Positions 9,242 to 18,406 are shown, counted from the stretch's first letter. The stretch is DNA of 64,000 nt from Chitinophaga rupis (GCF_900109685.1 NZ_FOBB01000008.1:308388-372387), one strand, 5' to 3'. Notes: generated by a model from the sequence alone, not told the origin. Numbers and translations: made by a program.

Positions 9242-10036
9242 TTAATCCCCCTCCGGGGTATTATATAGAATATTTTCAATGCGTCCTTTAAAATACTCGA
9301 ACATCCCGTTCTTATCATGCCAGGCTGCACTTGCCTGTGTCGGGAACCTGACACCATTTCTCTCGATGTAATTGCCGGCGGTTACCACCCATTTGCATTT
9401 TTCATACTTATTGCCAACAGTCTTATACCTGTCATTTGTTTCAAAACGTACAAATTCACCGGCGTCGTTAAAATAAAATTGCCCCTCTGCTGTTTTGCCA
9501 TGGTGCTGTATTTGAGCACTGGCCGAATATTCATCCACAGGCCGCCATTCCAGGTAGGGCTGCAAAGCATATGCTGGTGTCAAAAAGGTTTCCGACAAAA
9601 CAGTCACCAATGCCGATATATCCATTTCTTCGCCCTTTGCATTGGCTACTGTAAACAGTTTTAACAACCGGATCAGCATGTTCCCATGCCCGTTTTGATA
9701 TTTGTCCCTGGCTTCAAAAGGGAATATTCCTGCAAGCAGTGACTTCATATATACAATTCGCGAGGGTACCCGGACGGCATTAAACTGGTAACAATCGAGG
9801 CTCATCCATTTTTTGCCGGGTGCCGTTCTGAGGTATACGTCTTTCCATTCTGTAAAGGAATAAGCCATCTTTTCTTTACCAATGTAGCCGCATACACTGA
9901 AAAATTTCCGGACAGGCGGGGGCAAATGAACAATATCATATTCAGTGATAAGCTCTCTGCCTTCTGCTTTGCAGCTAGCTATTTCTGCCTTTACTTCAGT
10001 TAAATAGCGTTTTTTTAAATTGTATTCTGTAAACAT
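9242..10036 (-). CDS. DUF6544-type protein
   Basis: The 264-aa soluble-looking protein carries the pattern I associate with DUF6544 (formerly DUF6920): an LPPPVRKFF segment at about 36-45, a mid-part EARDKYQNGHGNMLIRLLKL, an acidic ISALVTVLSETFLTPAYAL helix and a C-terminal WRPVDEYSASAQI followed by a repeated beta-strand pattern and IERNGVRFPTQA. No catalytic motif is visible. It lies 13 bp downstream of the nitroreductase gene and 6 bp upstream of a membrane protein, so all are likely in one transcript. The family name is given from memory of the pattern and should be checked by profile search. Confidence 0.65.
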   Translation of the reverse strand: MFTEYNLKKRYLTEVKAEIASCKAEGRELITEYDIVHLPPPVRKFFSVCGYIGKEKMAYSFTEWKDVYLRTAPGKKWMSLDCYQFNAVRVPSRIVYMKSLLAGIFPFEARDKYQNGHGNMLIRLLKLFTVANAKGEEMDISALVTVLSETFLTPAYALQPYLEWRPVDEYSASAQIQHHGKTAEGQFYFNDAGEFVRFETNDRYKTVGNKYEKCKWVVTAGNYIERNGVRFPTQASAAWHDKNGMFEYFKGRIENILYNTPEGD

Positions 10037-10049
10037 GTATATCCTTACA

Positions 10050-11171
10050 TTAAGAGCTTTTTACAAACCAATCTACCGGCCTTCTCAGTGAAACAGGATT
10101 GGGGTAATTTTTTACATAACCGCAGCGCAGAATAAATTGTATGGGCGCTGTTACTCCCATAACCTTGTTTACATTTTGGGCAAAGGGTAATTCTTCCAAA
10201 ACCTGGGTCATAGGATGGATAGCTATGCCTTTTTCACGTACCCGCAGCAATATCCGCTGCAGTCGCATCCCTGTTTCCAGCAATGATCTTGTTTCTGCGT
10301 TGTTACTGGTTATCAACAGCCATCCGCCCGACTGGCCAACCTGTTTTTTTACATTGTCAAGCCCTTGCTCCCGGAAACTTTTTTTCATCACTGAGGATCT
10401 ATTATAAAAGTTTCTTACAACCCAGCCGCTCAGCCCTTCAATCTCCATGCTGGCAGGCGTAAGCCCATCGCAATGCAGCTTTGCTTCCTTGCTGGAGAAG
10501 CGCACCCATTTCCCTAATTCTTCCTCTGCGGCATCCCTGTATATTTGTTGCCGGTTAGCCTCTATCGTTTGCTCATTCAACCATTTAAATTCTCTGGCCT
10601 CCTTCGGTATATAATAAATATACTCTTCTTCTCCTGCCGCTAAACCGGCGAAGTCTTCTCTCTTTAAACTATCGGGGAGATAGTTGAACCGGATAGTTCT
10701 TCGCTGTTTTATTTTTGAAATATCAAAACCGGATAGGCCTGTTGCTTTCAAAAGGGACACGTCTATAATGTCTTCATCCTGGTTTGATGATGCAAGCAGG
10801 CTCCATTTGCAATGATAGCCATAATGGCCTGCAGCATACTCCAGGTTTTGCATAAATGCCCCAATGGACAGTATCGTTTCCCGCTGGCCTGGGTCAACAG
10901 CCATAAGCCATTTTGTCCTGTCGTTACAGATAACCCAGTGAAAAGGTTCCTTACGTTTTACCAGCCAGGGTTGCGCATTATGGCCGCTTGGTGCAAGGGA
11001 GGCCAAATATAAGATCTCCCGTTCGTCCGGGTGAAGCTCCGGTTGCCTGTTGCGTTCAATGTCTTTTATATCTTTTCTTACAAAGTTTGTCTTATCTGTT
11101 GACAACCAGGTAAGCCCCCCGGCAACCAGCACCGTCCCGCCGGCCACCTGTAAAAACCTTCTCCTTTTCAT
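10050..11171 (-). CDS. Acg-like FMN-binding nitroreductase-fold protein, Tat signal
   Basis: I take the ATG at 11171 (MKRRRFLQVAGG) because it gives a clean twin-arginine signal; an upstream ATG at 11207 would add 12 residues that hide it. The 373-aa product resembles the Acg family of nitroreductase-fold proteins: LASLAPSGHNAQPWLV near residue 55 is the FMN-binding N-terminal block, RRTIRFNYLPDSL is typical of the middle part, and IAIHPMTQVLEELP lies near the C-terminus. These proteins bind FMN and may act on quinones or sequester flavin. Its start codon overlaps the stop of the upstream outer-membrane-like gene in an ATGA arrangement, so translation is probably coupled. Confidence 0.78.
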   Translation of the reverse strand: MKRRRFLQVAGGTVLVAGGLTWLSTDKTNFVRKDIKDIERNRQPELHPDEREILYLASLAPSGHNAQPWLVKRKEPFHWVICNDRTKWLMAVDPGQRETILSIGAFMQNLEYAAGHYGYHCKWSLLASSNQDEDIIDVSLLKATGLSGFDISKIKQRRTIRFNYLPDSLKREDFAGLAAGEEEYIYYIPKEAREFKWLNEQTIEANRQQIYRDAAEEELGKWVRFSSKEAKLHCDGLTPASMEIEGLSGWVVRNFYNRSSVMKKSFREQGLDNVKKQVGQSGGWLLITSNNAETRSLLETGMRLQRILLRVREKGIAIHPMTQVLEELPFAQNVNKVMGVTAPIQFILRCGYVKNYPNPVSLRRPVDWFVKSS

Positions 11172-11785
11172 TGCCTGGTGTTTATATGTGAAGGAAACTG
11201 CTTCCATAACCGGCAGCCGATACGGATTACGGGTGAAAGGTCAATATTTGGAATTTTATACGTTTGCGAGGGGAACGTCTCCGATTTGTTTGCTCTTATA
11301 TATACGTGAAATGCGGGCTGGATATACAGATAGCGGCCAATAAAGAACTGGTAGCCGATGCCGGGGCCAAAATCAACACTTGTTAGGTCCTGCCGTTGCC
11401 CGGTTGATTTCTGTTCTATTTGAAAAGTATGGTGTTCCAGAAAGGCATACACTTCCAGGTTTTTCCAGGCATTGTAGCCCAAGAAGAAGCCAGGAGATGT
11501 TTTATAGAAACGCTTAAAATCACTGGAACTGTTGGATACGCCTGCTGGTTCAGCATTATATGTACCTCCATTTATTACACTGGCCCTTATTCTGAATTTT
11601 CTGTAACGGTAACCTATACCGATATGATAGCCGCCGGTAAAAAACATTGGAAAGAGGCTTTCCACCTCTATAGCCTGTTTCACTTCATAATTTGCCGGAA
11701 AGGGCCTAAAAAAGCTACCTTCTTTTGTTTGTCCGAAGGCCGATAAAGAAAGCAACAATAATAAAGAGATGAAAGAGTTTTTCAC
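11168..11785 (-). CDS. Outer-membrane beta-barrel-like protein
   Basis: With the GTG at 11785 as start, the 205-aa product begins VKNSFISLLLLLSLSAFGQ, a good signal peptide cleaved after FGQ. Upstream in-frame ATG codons up to 11977 would add a stretch that is not signal-like and would run into the divergent promoter region. The mature part alternates polar and aromatic residues (GGYHIGIGYRYRKFRIRASV, PGFFLGYNAWKNLEVYAFLEH, PGIGYQFFIGRYLYIQPAFHVYIRA), as in a small beta-barrel. It is first in the group with the nitroreductase, DUF6544 and membrane-protein genes, and divergent from a CrtI-like gene. Substrate unknown. Confidence 0.68.
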   Translation of the reverse strand: MKNSFISLLLLLSLSAFGQTKEGSFFRPFPANYEVKQAIEVESLFPMFFTGGYHIGIGYRYRKFRIRASVINGGTYNAEPAGVSNSSSDFKRFYKTSPGFFLGYNAWKNLEVYAFLEHHTFQIEQKSTGQRQDLTSVDFGPGIGYQFFIGRYLYIQPAFHVYIRANKSETFPSQTYKIPNIDLSPVIRIGCRLWKQFPSHINTRQ

Positions 11786-12025
11786 AATCCAGTTTTGGGT
11801 ACAAATTAACTGGACCCGGCCATTCGGGGAATGACAATTGTTAGCGGGCCTGCTGATTATTATCACCCCGGAACGAAAAGACACGAAGTAAACCGAACAG
11901 TACTCCAATGCAAACAGTTGAAATTGAGCAGGCAGGGTTGAATAAATATTATTTGACCGGCAACTGACTAATATCATTACTCAATAAGATCAGTTTACGC
12001 AATTTAGCTGCTATAAAATGGTTTT

Positions 12026-13525
12026 ATGGCCAACAAAACAATAAGCATTATCGGGGGCGGTATGGCGGGCCTTTGTGCCGGTTGCTACCTGCTGATGAAC
12101 GGTTACGATGTAACCATTTATGAAATGAACAGTACACCTGGCGGAGTCTGTACTTCATGGAAAAGAGGCGATTATACCGTAGATCTTTGTGTACAATGGC
12201 TGGTGGGCAGCGGTCCTGCAAGCAGCTTTTACGAACGCTGGAATGAGTTGATCGACATAGGGAATATACGATTTGTCAATCACGACGAATTTTTTCGTGT
12301 GGAGGATGGGAAGGGAAACCACATCAGCGTATTTACAAACCTCGACAGGCTTAAAGCGGAATTTTTAGAAAAAGCACCGGAAGATGAAAAAGAGATACGC
12401 GCATTCATAAGGAATGCCAAAAAGCTTCTAACATTTGATATGGGCACGGACGAAGCAAGGGAAACAGCGAATATATGGAGCCGCCTGGCTGCTTTCTGGA
12501 AAATGCTGCCTTACCTGCCGACCTTTGGCAAATACATAAAATTAACGTGCTTACAATATAGTGAACACTTTAAAAATCCGTTGCTAAAAAAAGTCATTTG
12601 TAATTTACCTGGCCCCGGCATGGGCATTATTTTCGGCATGATAACGCTTACCTGGTTTCATAATAAAACTGCCGGCTATCCCATTGGTGGTTCCTTAAAT
12701 TTTGCCAAAAAAATATGCGAACGTTACACGGAACTTGGAGGTAAAATCGTCTTTAATGCAAGAGTGGAAAAAGTACTCGTAAAGGATGATGCCGCAATTG
12801 GAATAGAATTGGAAAGCGGGCAACAGTATTTTGCAGACCTGGTTATTTCAGCAGCGGACGGTCACACTACTATATTTGATATGCTGAAGGGGAAATACGC
12901 GGGTAAAAAATTACTTGAGTTTTATGAAACAGCCAAACCATTTCCTTCCCTTGTGTTTGTAGCCCTTGGCATAAAGAAAGATTTTACCGGTTTACCACAT
13001 ATAATCGTGCTTCCGCTAACAGAACCGCTATCACTTGACCCGCAAACACAACTAAATGACCTGGTTGTTCACCATCACAGTTACGACCAAACGCTTGCCC
13101 CGCCGGGTTGCACTTTGCTCACACTTAGCCTTGAAACATACAACTACAACTATTGGAATGATTTGTATATAAAAAACAGGGAATTGTATAAGCAACAAAA
13201 ACAACGGATCGCTGACACGATAATAGATATTCTTGAAAAAAGATTCGGTAATATTAAAACAAATGTTGAAATGACAGATATATCCACCCCCGTTTCTTTC
13301 CAGCGTTTTTCCGGCAACTGGAAAGGCAGTTATGAGGGGTGGCTGCTAACACCGGAAACGGGCCTTAGCCACCGTTCCCATACCCTTGAAGGCTTGCGCA
13401 ACTTTTATATGTGCGGGCAGTGGACACAGGTTGGCGGTGGCCTTCCGGGCGTGCTTGTTTCCGGGCGCGATACAGCACAAATCATTTGCTACAACGATGG
13501 AAAGAAATTTGTATCAACAAAGTAA
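12026..13525 (+). CDS. CrtI/phytoene-desaturase-like FAD oxidoreductase
   Basis: The 499-aa protein has a Rossmann FAD-binding start (IIGGGMAGLCAGCYLLMNGY, GGGMAG at 10-15), then EMNSTPGGVCTSW, the block typical of phytoene desaturase and RetSat-like enzymes, and a C-terminal FAD-contact segment ending YMCGQWTQVGGGLPGVLVSGRDTAQII. It would oxidise or saturate a polyene or other hydrophobic substrate. No phytoene synthase lies nearby, so a carotenoid role is not proven. It is divergent from the outer-membrane/nitroreductase set, with about 240 bp between start codons, which may share a regulator. Confidence 0.85.
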   Translation: MANKTISIIGGGMAGLCAGCYLLMNGYDVTIYEMNSTPGGVCTSWKRGDYTVDLCVQWLVGSGPASSFYERWNELIDIGNIRFVNHDEFFRVEDGKGNHISVFTNLDRLKAEFLEKAPEDEKEIRAFIRNAKKLLTFDMGTDEARETANIWSRLAAFWKMLPYLPTFGKYIKLTCLQYSEHFKNPLLKKVICNLPGPGMGIIFGMITLTWFHNKTAGYPIGGSLNFAKKICERYTELGGKIVFNARVEKVLVKDDAAIGIELESGQQYFADLVISAADGHTTIFDMLKGKYAGKKLLEFYETAKPFPSLVFVALGIKKDFTGLPHIIVLPLTEPLSLDPQTQLNDLVVHHHSYDQTLAPPGCTLLTLSLETYNYNYWNDLYIKNRELYKQQKQRIADTIIDILEKRFGNIKTNVEMTDISTPVSFQRFSGNWKGSYEGWLLTPETGLSHRSHTLEGLRNFYMCGQWTQVGGGLPGVLVSGRDTAQIICYNDGKKFVSTK

Positions 13526-13533
13526 AGACAGTT

Positions 13534-13614
13534 ATGAGCACTTATGATAACATAAAACGCAAAAAATGCGTGCAATGCCCCGTAACCTGCTATAAACAAC
13601 TGCATCAATTATGA
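13534..13614 (+). CDS. Possible 26-aa cysteine-rich small protein
   Basis: Eight bases after the oxidoreductase stop, an ATG opens a 26-codon frame with a basic stretch followed by CVQCPVTC, a CxxCxxxC pattern. It could be a small metal-binding or translation-coupled peptide, or chance. Nothing else in the sequence supports it. Confidence 0.22.
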   Translation: MSTYDNIKRKKCVQCPVTCYKQLHQL

Positions 13615-13717
13615 TGACCGCCGGCTCACAACTTTAGGCAAAATCGCCGGGCATTGGGGCGAGATCCCCGGTGGTAATGAATTTTCCTGTTGGTAGATTG
13701 GGTGGCAGTACAGATGC

Positions 13718-13747
13718 AAGTTCCGGAGTATCTATACTCCGAAACTT
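13718..13747. repeat. Palindrome between convergent genes
   Basis: Two 14-nt arms (left AAGTTCCGGAGTAT, right ATACTCCGAAACTT) pair at 13 of 14 positions around a 2-nt centre. It lies between the convergent CrtI-like and alpha/beta hydrolase genes. There is no U-run on either side, so it may be a cruciform, a protein site or a weak bidirectional terminator. Confidence 0.5.
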
Positions 13748-13768
13748 ACAATCCGCTTCAGTAATTAT

Positions 13769-14590
13769 CTATTGCTTTATGAATTCCAATATATCTTTGT
13801 TAATGGTTTCTGCTTCTGTGGTTGGCATTCCATGTGGATACCCGGGATAAGTGATCAGTTTACCGTTTTTAAGCAATGCTGCTGCTTTTACAGCCGTGGT
13901 TTTATACGGAACGATCTGATCGTCTTCGCCATGCAGGATCAAAACCGGGATGTCTATATTTTTCAGGTCTTCGGTAAAATTAGTTTCGGAGAAAACTTTA
14001 ACACAGTCATAATGGGCTTTAATACCACCCATCATTCCTTGTCTCCACCAATTGTCCTGAATGCCTTTTTTAACGTTTGCACCTTCACGGTTATAGCCAT
14101 AAAATGGAAACGTAAGGTCTTGATAAAACTGTTGCCTGTTCTGTGCCGTATTCTTTCTGATGTCATCAAAAACAGCTAATGGTACGCCGTCCGGATTGTT
14201 TTCATCTACAATCATATAAGGTGTTACAGCACTCACTAATACGGCTTTTACGGCTTTCCCTTTACCGAATTTATTTATATAACGAACCACTTCACCACCA
14301 CCTGTGGAGTGCCCTATATGTATAACTTTTTCCAATTTAAGATACTCAACCAGTTGGGCAACATCTGCTGCATAGGTATCCATTTCGTTTCCTTCAAAGG
14401 TTTGAGTAGAACGCCCATGACCTCTTCTATCATGTGCAATTACTCTGAATCCTTTTTCAAGGAAGAAAAACATTTGGGCATCCCAGTCATCACTACTAAG
14501 CGGCCATCCATGATGGAACATAATAGGTTGTCCCGTTCCCCAGTCTTTGTAATAAATTTCCGTACCGTCTTTTAACTTTAATGTGCTCAT
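13769..14590 (-). CDS. Alpha/beta hydrolase, chloroperoxidase-like
   Basis: A 273-aa protein of the cofactor-free haloperoxidase/esterase type. The oxyanion-hole region is FHHGWPLSSDDWD (about 26-37), followed by AHDRRGHGRS. The nucleophile elbow is GHSTGGG with S95, the acid is in LHGEDDQIVP (D224) and the base is H253 in YPGYPHGMP. All three catalytic positions are present and the length is normal for the family. It likely hydrolyses an ester or performs perhydrolysis; the substrate is unknown. It is followed on the same strand by an LLM oxidoreductase reading toward it, but the 75-bp gap leaves co-transcription open. Confidence 0.9.
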   Translation of the reverse strand: MSTLKLKDGTEIYYKDWGTGQPIMFHHGWPLSSDDWDAQMFFFLEKGFRVIAHDRRGHGRSTQTFEGNEMDTYAADVAQLVEYLKLEKVIHIGHSTGGGEVVRYINKFGKGKAVKAVLVSAVTPYMIVDENNPDGVPLAVFDDIRKNTAQNRQQFYQDLTFPFYGYNREGANVKKGIQDNWWRQGMMGGIKAHYDCVKVFSETNFTEDLKNIDIPVLILHGEDDQIVPYKTTAVKAAALLKNGKLITYPGYPHGMPTTEAETINKDILEFIKQ

Positions 14591-14665
14591 AATCTTCGTT
14601 TTTAGAACTTTGCAAGTTAATCAACTTTTGATCTTTCATGCCAATTTATTATACACATGGAGGAT

Positions 14666-15721
14666 TCACTCAATAGGATTTCCATAATTTCCTGAGACAT
14701 CTTGCGCATGTTTTATAAGAGGAATAACCTTTGTGCCGATCAATTCGATGGCGTGTAACAATTGCCGGTGCGATAATCCTGCGTTATCCATCTGAAAGGT
14801 GAAACGATCAACCCCACCTAAAGCTTCACTATGCCGGATAAGCTTTTCAGCGACCGTTTCCGGCCCGCCGACAACAAGCACACCTTTTGGTGCGATCTGA
14901 ACGTCGAACTGCTTCCTGGTTACCGGCGGCCATCCGCATTCTTTACCTGCTTTGGTCCATAATTCCGCATACCCGGGATAGTAATCCTCGACAGCTGACC
15001 GGTCATCCACGCCGACATATCCTGGAGAATGCAACCCGACTTTGAGCTGATCAGGGCTGAAACCGGCATCTGCGCCTGACTTCCGGTAAAGGTCGACCAG
15101 CGGCCGGAAACGCTCGGTTTCGCCGCCAATGATAGCGACCATTAGTGGAAGCCCCAGCTTACCTGCACGAACAAAGGACTGCGGCGTTCCGCCGACACCT
15201 ATCCAAACGGGCAATTTTTCCTGAACGGGACGGGGATACACGGGCTGGTTTTTTAATGCCGGCCTGAATTTTCCGGACCATGTGACGAATTCCTTATCCC
15301 GGATCTGTAGCAGTAGTTTCAGCTTTTCTTCAAATAAGGCGTCATAATCATTCAGGTCAAAGCCGAACAATGGGTACGCTTCGATAGCGGAACCCCGGCC
15401 GGCCACGATCTCTGCCCGGCCTTTTGAGATGATATCCAGCGTTGAAAAGTTCTGAAATACCCGTACCGGGTCTGAAGTGCTCAGTACGGTCACGGCGCTC
15501 GTTAACCGGATACGTTTGGTCCGGGCTGCTGCAGCTGCCAGGATCACAGAAGGAACAGAATCCAAAAACTCCTTTTTATGATGTTCACCAATCCCGAAAA
15601 CGTCCAGCCCGGCCTCATCGGCCGCAACGATCCTGTCCAGTAGCTGTTCCATGGCAGTTTCGCTGTCCAGCTCATTGCTTCCGTACATCGCTGAGGCAAA
15701 ACTGTCTATTCCTATTTCCAT
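14666..15721 (-). CDS. LLM class flavin-dependent oxidoreductase
   Basis: The 351-aa protein has the luciferase-like monooxygenase TIM-barrel pattern: GIGEHHKKEF at about 43-52, VILAAAAARTKRIRLTSAVTVLSTSDPVRVFQ and FSTLDIISKGRAEIVAGRGSAIEAYPLFG, which together bind reduced flavin. The region VYPRPVQEKLPVWIGVGGTPQSFVRAG matches the group sometimes called LLM oxidoreductases of the Atu2307 type. It would use FMNH2 and O2 on an unknown substrate. The pirin gene lies 66 bp upstream on the same strand. Confidence 0.88.
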   Translation of the reverse strand: MEIGIDSFASAMYGSNELDSETAMEQLLDRIVAADEAGLDVFGIGEHHKKEFLDSVPSVILAAAAARTKRIRLTSAVTVLSTSDPVRVFQNFSTLDIISKGRAEIVAGRGSAIEAYPLFGFDLNDYDALFEEKLKLLLQIRDKEFVTWSGKFRPALKNQPVYPRPVQEKLPVWIGVGGTPQSFVRAGKLGLPLMVAIIGGETERFRPLVDLYRKSGADAGFSPDQLKVGLHSPGYVGVDDRSAVEDYYPGYAELWTKAGKECGWPPVTRKQFDVQIAPKGVLVVGGPETVAEKLIRHSEALGGVDRFTFQMDNAGLSHRQLLHAIELIGTKVIPLIKHAQDVSGNYGNPIE

Positions 15722-15787
15722 ATATTCTTCTGTTTATATCCTGTCATTTGAATACTGTCCGCTTCGGACCGCCCCGTGGCCGGTGGT

Positions 15788-16705
15788 TTAGGACAGTGCG
15801 TTAGGCGGCGGCGGTCCTCCTGCAGGCTTTGACTTTGTTTCAGGTAGTGGGATGTATTCCTCGTTATCCGCAGGAGGTAATTGTATGCGCCCCTGTTTCC
15901 AGTCTTCCTTAGCCTGTTCGATCCTTTCTTTCCTGCTTGATACAAAATTCCACCAGATATACCGGTCGCCCAGGTGTTCCCCACCTAGCATCATCAGGGT
16001 CGAATGCTCCTGGGCGACTATCACAGGGTCAACACCGGGAGTGAACACCAGTAGCTGCCCTGCCTGGTAGGTACTTCCATTTACCATGACGCTACCATTC
16101 GCCACATAAACGCCTCTTTCCCTGTAGCCTTGCGGTATACCGAAGCGGGTGCCCGCATCCAGTACGGCATGCAGATAAAATAAAGGTGAAGCAGTTTCTA
16201 CTTCGCTTTTAAGCCCGAATGCCTCGCCGGCGATCAGGCGCATCCAAACGCCGGTGTCGGTGAACACTGGTAACTGATCCGATGTAAAATTTCTGAAGGA
16301 CGGATCCGATTCCTCATCCTTTTCAGGCAACGCTACCCAGGTCTGTATCATTTCCAGTGTGCCGCCTGCCCTTATGGCCGGGTCTTCCAGCCGTTCGCTG
16401 TGCGCAATTCCTTTCCCAGCTGTCATCCAGTTCACCTCACCGGGTTTGATCACCTGTTCAACCCCAAGAGAATCACGATGTGTAACCTCGCCGCTGAACA
16501 GGTAACTTACAGTCGACAAACCGATATGAGGATGCGGCAGGACATCCAGGCTGCTGGCAACAGTAGCTGGCACGCTGATCGGCCCACCATGATCCATGAA
16601 TATAAACGGGCCCACCATTCGTCGTAACTGGTATGGCAAAATGCGTTTGACCGCAAATCCGGCAGCGATCTCCGCCTGCCTTGACGATATAACGATATCC
16701 AGCAT
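15788..16705 (-). CDS. Pirin family protein
   Basis: This 305-aa bicupin begins with the usual pirin N-terminus. Metal ligands of the N-terminal cupin are at the expected places: H58 and H60 in PHPHIGLSTVSY, H102 and E104 in GKGIAHSERLED. The family binds Fe or Mn; some members are quercetin dioxygenases and others interact with partner proteins, so the activity cannot be told. The C-terminal cupin (PLFYLHAVLDAGTRFGIPQGYRERGVYVANG) is complete. Same strand as the LLM oxidoreductase downstream; probably one transcript. Confidence 0.9.
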   Translation of the reverse strand: MLDIVISSRQAEIAAGFAVKRILPYQLRRMVGPFIFMDHGGPISVPATVASSLDVLPHPHIGLSTVSYLFSGEVTHRDSLGVEQVIKPGEVNWMTAGKGIAHSERLEDPAIRAGGTLEMIQTWVALPEKDEESDPSFRNFTSDQLPVFTDTGVWMRLIAGEAFGLKSEVETASPLFYLHAVLDAGTRFGIPQGYRERGVYVANGSVMVNGSTYQAGQLLVFTPGVDPVIVAQEHSTLMMLGGEHLGDRYIWWNFVSSRKERIEQAKEDWKQGRIQLPPADNEEYIPLPETKSKPAGGPPPPNALS

Positions 16706-17419
16706 GTTTTTTTCTTCTAAGTTAAGCGTTAAGCAAATGTTTAGTGCTTTAGAATTGATTTAGTTATTTATATCTGTGTTAATTACAGAAGGGAATATGG
16801 CCTCGCAGTCTGTTATATGCTGCGGCGCAAATTTCTGCAATAGGGATTGCAGGAAAGATAACATTTGCCGGAAAAAAGCGTAGACAAGTGCCGATTTGTT
16901 CAGGTATCCAGGCAGGGGACTCTTTCATTTCATAAACCAATACAGTTACCTGGACAGGACGGGAAATCAAATGGCATCTGAAAACACCTTTAATGGGAGC
17001 AGGATCATGTGTTTTTCTTTAAAAACATCATGCATAATTAACCTCGCATATCTTTAAATATTTAAATACGGCCGATCGCAGAACAAATATAAAAATTAAT
17101 GCAAATTTTTCCGGCATCCCTAAGTACAAGGCAGTTGATATTTGTAAAGATCATCTTGTTGTCAGCACCCGCTCTTCATGGCTTTAGGAATCGGTAAAAT
17201 AGTAGACAAATGTCTACGTGTTTTCCCGGCATATATCATCTTTTAGTTTGCCGGTTCTTCCAGGTGTATTAAATGATGAGTATTTCGACGCCGGAGACTT
17301 TATAGAATTTGACCGGAAAGCGGGTATCATCGGATTAACCGGTAGCATAGTGGCTACCGGTTAATAATTTAAATTGGACTAACGGCAGGATAGCTTGCGT
17401 CATCCCTTTCCTGCAATTA
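16706..17419. other. Intergenic stretch with a possible coding remnant
   Basis: About 700 bp without an intact gene. On the plus strand, 17206-17364 stays open after a stop and reads a protein-like tail ending LTGSIVATG before TAA, preceded by EYFDAGDFIEFDRKAGIIG. It lacks an ATG and I do not recognise the family; it could be the end of a decayed gene. The promoter of the pirin gene should lie near 16706-16780. Confidence 0.3.
17334..17365 (+). terminator. Perfect 13-bp stem hairpin
   Basis: Left arm 17334-17346 and right arm 17353-17365 are exact reverse complements (ATTAACCGGTAGC) around a 6-nt loop. It overlaps the stop of a possible coding remnant and is followed by an AT-rich run without a clean U-tract, so it is a weak terminator call or a structured end of a lost gene. 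Confidence 0.45.
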
Positions 17420-17965
17420 TTATACTTCTTCTTTGCTTGCCTGCGCATTGATCCTACCTTCAGCAATAGTGGTGAGCAATGCATCGGTCTCTTTTTCTTC
17501 TGACAACACTTTTTTAAGCAGTTTCGCTATCTCTGTCTGGCCCATAGTGGTGGCCAGGGTTGCCAGGCTGCCATAACAGGCAATCTCATAGTGTTCAACT
17601 TTTTAAGCAGCGATGATCAGCGCTACATCCCGTTGCGCCGTACCTTCTTCTGTTTGATCTATTACCTTCCAGCCTTCATCAAAAAGCCCTTGTAATCCTA
17701 TACAATGCTCTGCCTGGGCAACCATTCCCATAAGTTCAAAGACCTGTTGTACTATCATCACATGGTTTTCTGTTTGTATCCGGTGCGTGTCAAACGCTTG
17801 CTTAAGGCCTGGGGTGGTGGCCGCAGCTGCCATGGTAGAAAGTACGGTTGTCAGGTTTTGTTCTGCCCAGTAAATTTCGCGTAACATTGTTACAAAGAAT
17901 TCCTCCAGCCTGGTATCAGGAGCGGTTTCCGTTAGGGTGTTAGCGGTCGCTTTTAGAGTTTGCAT
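17420..17965 (-). pseudogene. DUF892 (YciE/YciF) ferritin-like gene with in-frame stop
   Basis: Reading from the ATG at 17965, the product matches the YciE/YciF DUF892 family (LEEFFVTMLREIYWAEQNLTTVL, then HRIQTENHVMIVQQVFELMG) until TAA at 17603-17605. The same frame continues beyond the stop as KVEHYEIACYGSLATLATTMG and ends at 17420-17422, which is the normal family C-terminus. The stop sits where the family usually has Gln (ALIAAAQKVEHYEIA), so a single CAA-to-TAA change explains it. Without it the protein would be 181 aa, full length for the family. Either a real nonsense mutation or a base error. The intact family forms four-helix bundles linked to stress responses. Confidence 0.85.
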
Positions 17966-18259
17966 TTTTAGATTGTTTAGGTGAGTAATTGAAATTAAGT
18001 AAGATGACTTTTTCAGATACTGAAGCTGCTACAAATAACATTCCTGACCTGACTCCAAGTTGGCTGCAGATGTGCCCGACGTGATTTCCGGCGGGGAGTG
18101 TGTATGAAAAGAAACAGATTTGAGGTAACAGCCCCCCGACTGTTGCAGCTATTGAGATAGGGGAGCTGGGAGTTGATGTTTTAAATCGGGCAGATTGGGG
18201 ACTGTATTGTAATATTCGTCGATCATAACCGTTTAAGAGAAATTCAGTTCGTATCTTTT

Positions 18260-18406
18260 ATGGTTATGATAAAACAACCCGTATTCCTGATCTTATTCAG
18301 TATGGTAGCTATCCGGTCTGCCGGACAGATCAATCTTGCCCAACCATTTGAAGATTGCAAAATTAAAGGCAGCATCACATTGTTTGACTATTGTCGGAGA
18401 GATTGA
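18260..18406 (+). pseudogene. 5' remnant of a class D beta-lactamase-like gene
   Basis: A 48-codon frame begins with a signal-peptide-like N-terminus (MIKQPVFLILFSMVAIRSAG) and then reads FEDCKIKGSITLFDY, which resembles the conserved start of the mature part of OXA-type (class D) beta-lactamases, where F..CKV.GSITLYDY is common. It then stops at TGA. No sequence with the active-site STFK or later KTG motifs follows, so the gene appears to have lost almost its entire catalytic domain by deletion. The assignment rests on a short stretch. Confidence 0.42.

Noticed and set aside
11786..11977. N-terminal extension of the outer-membrane-like protein to an ATG at 11977
   Set aside because: It would place the start only 48 bp from the divergent gene and bury the signal peptide; the GTG at 11785 fits better.
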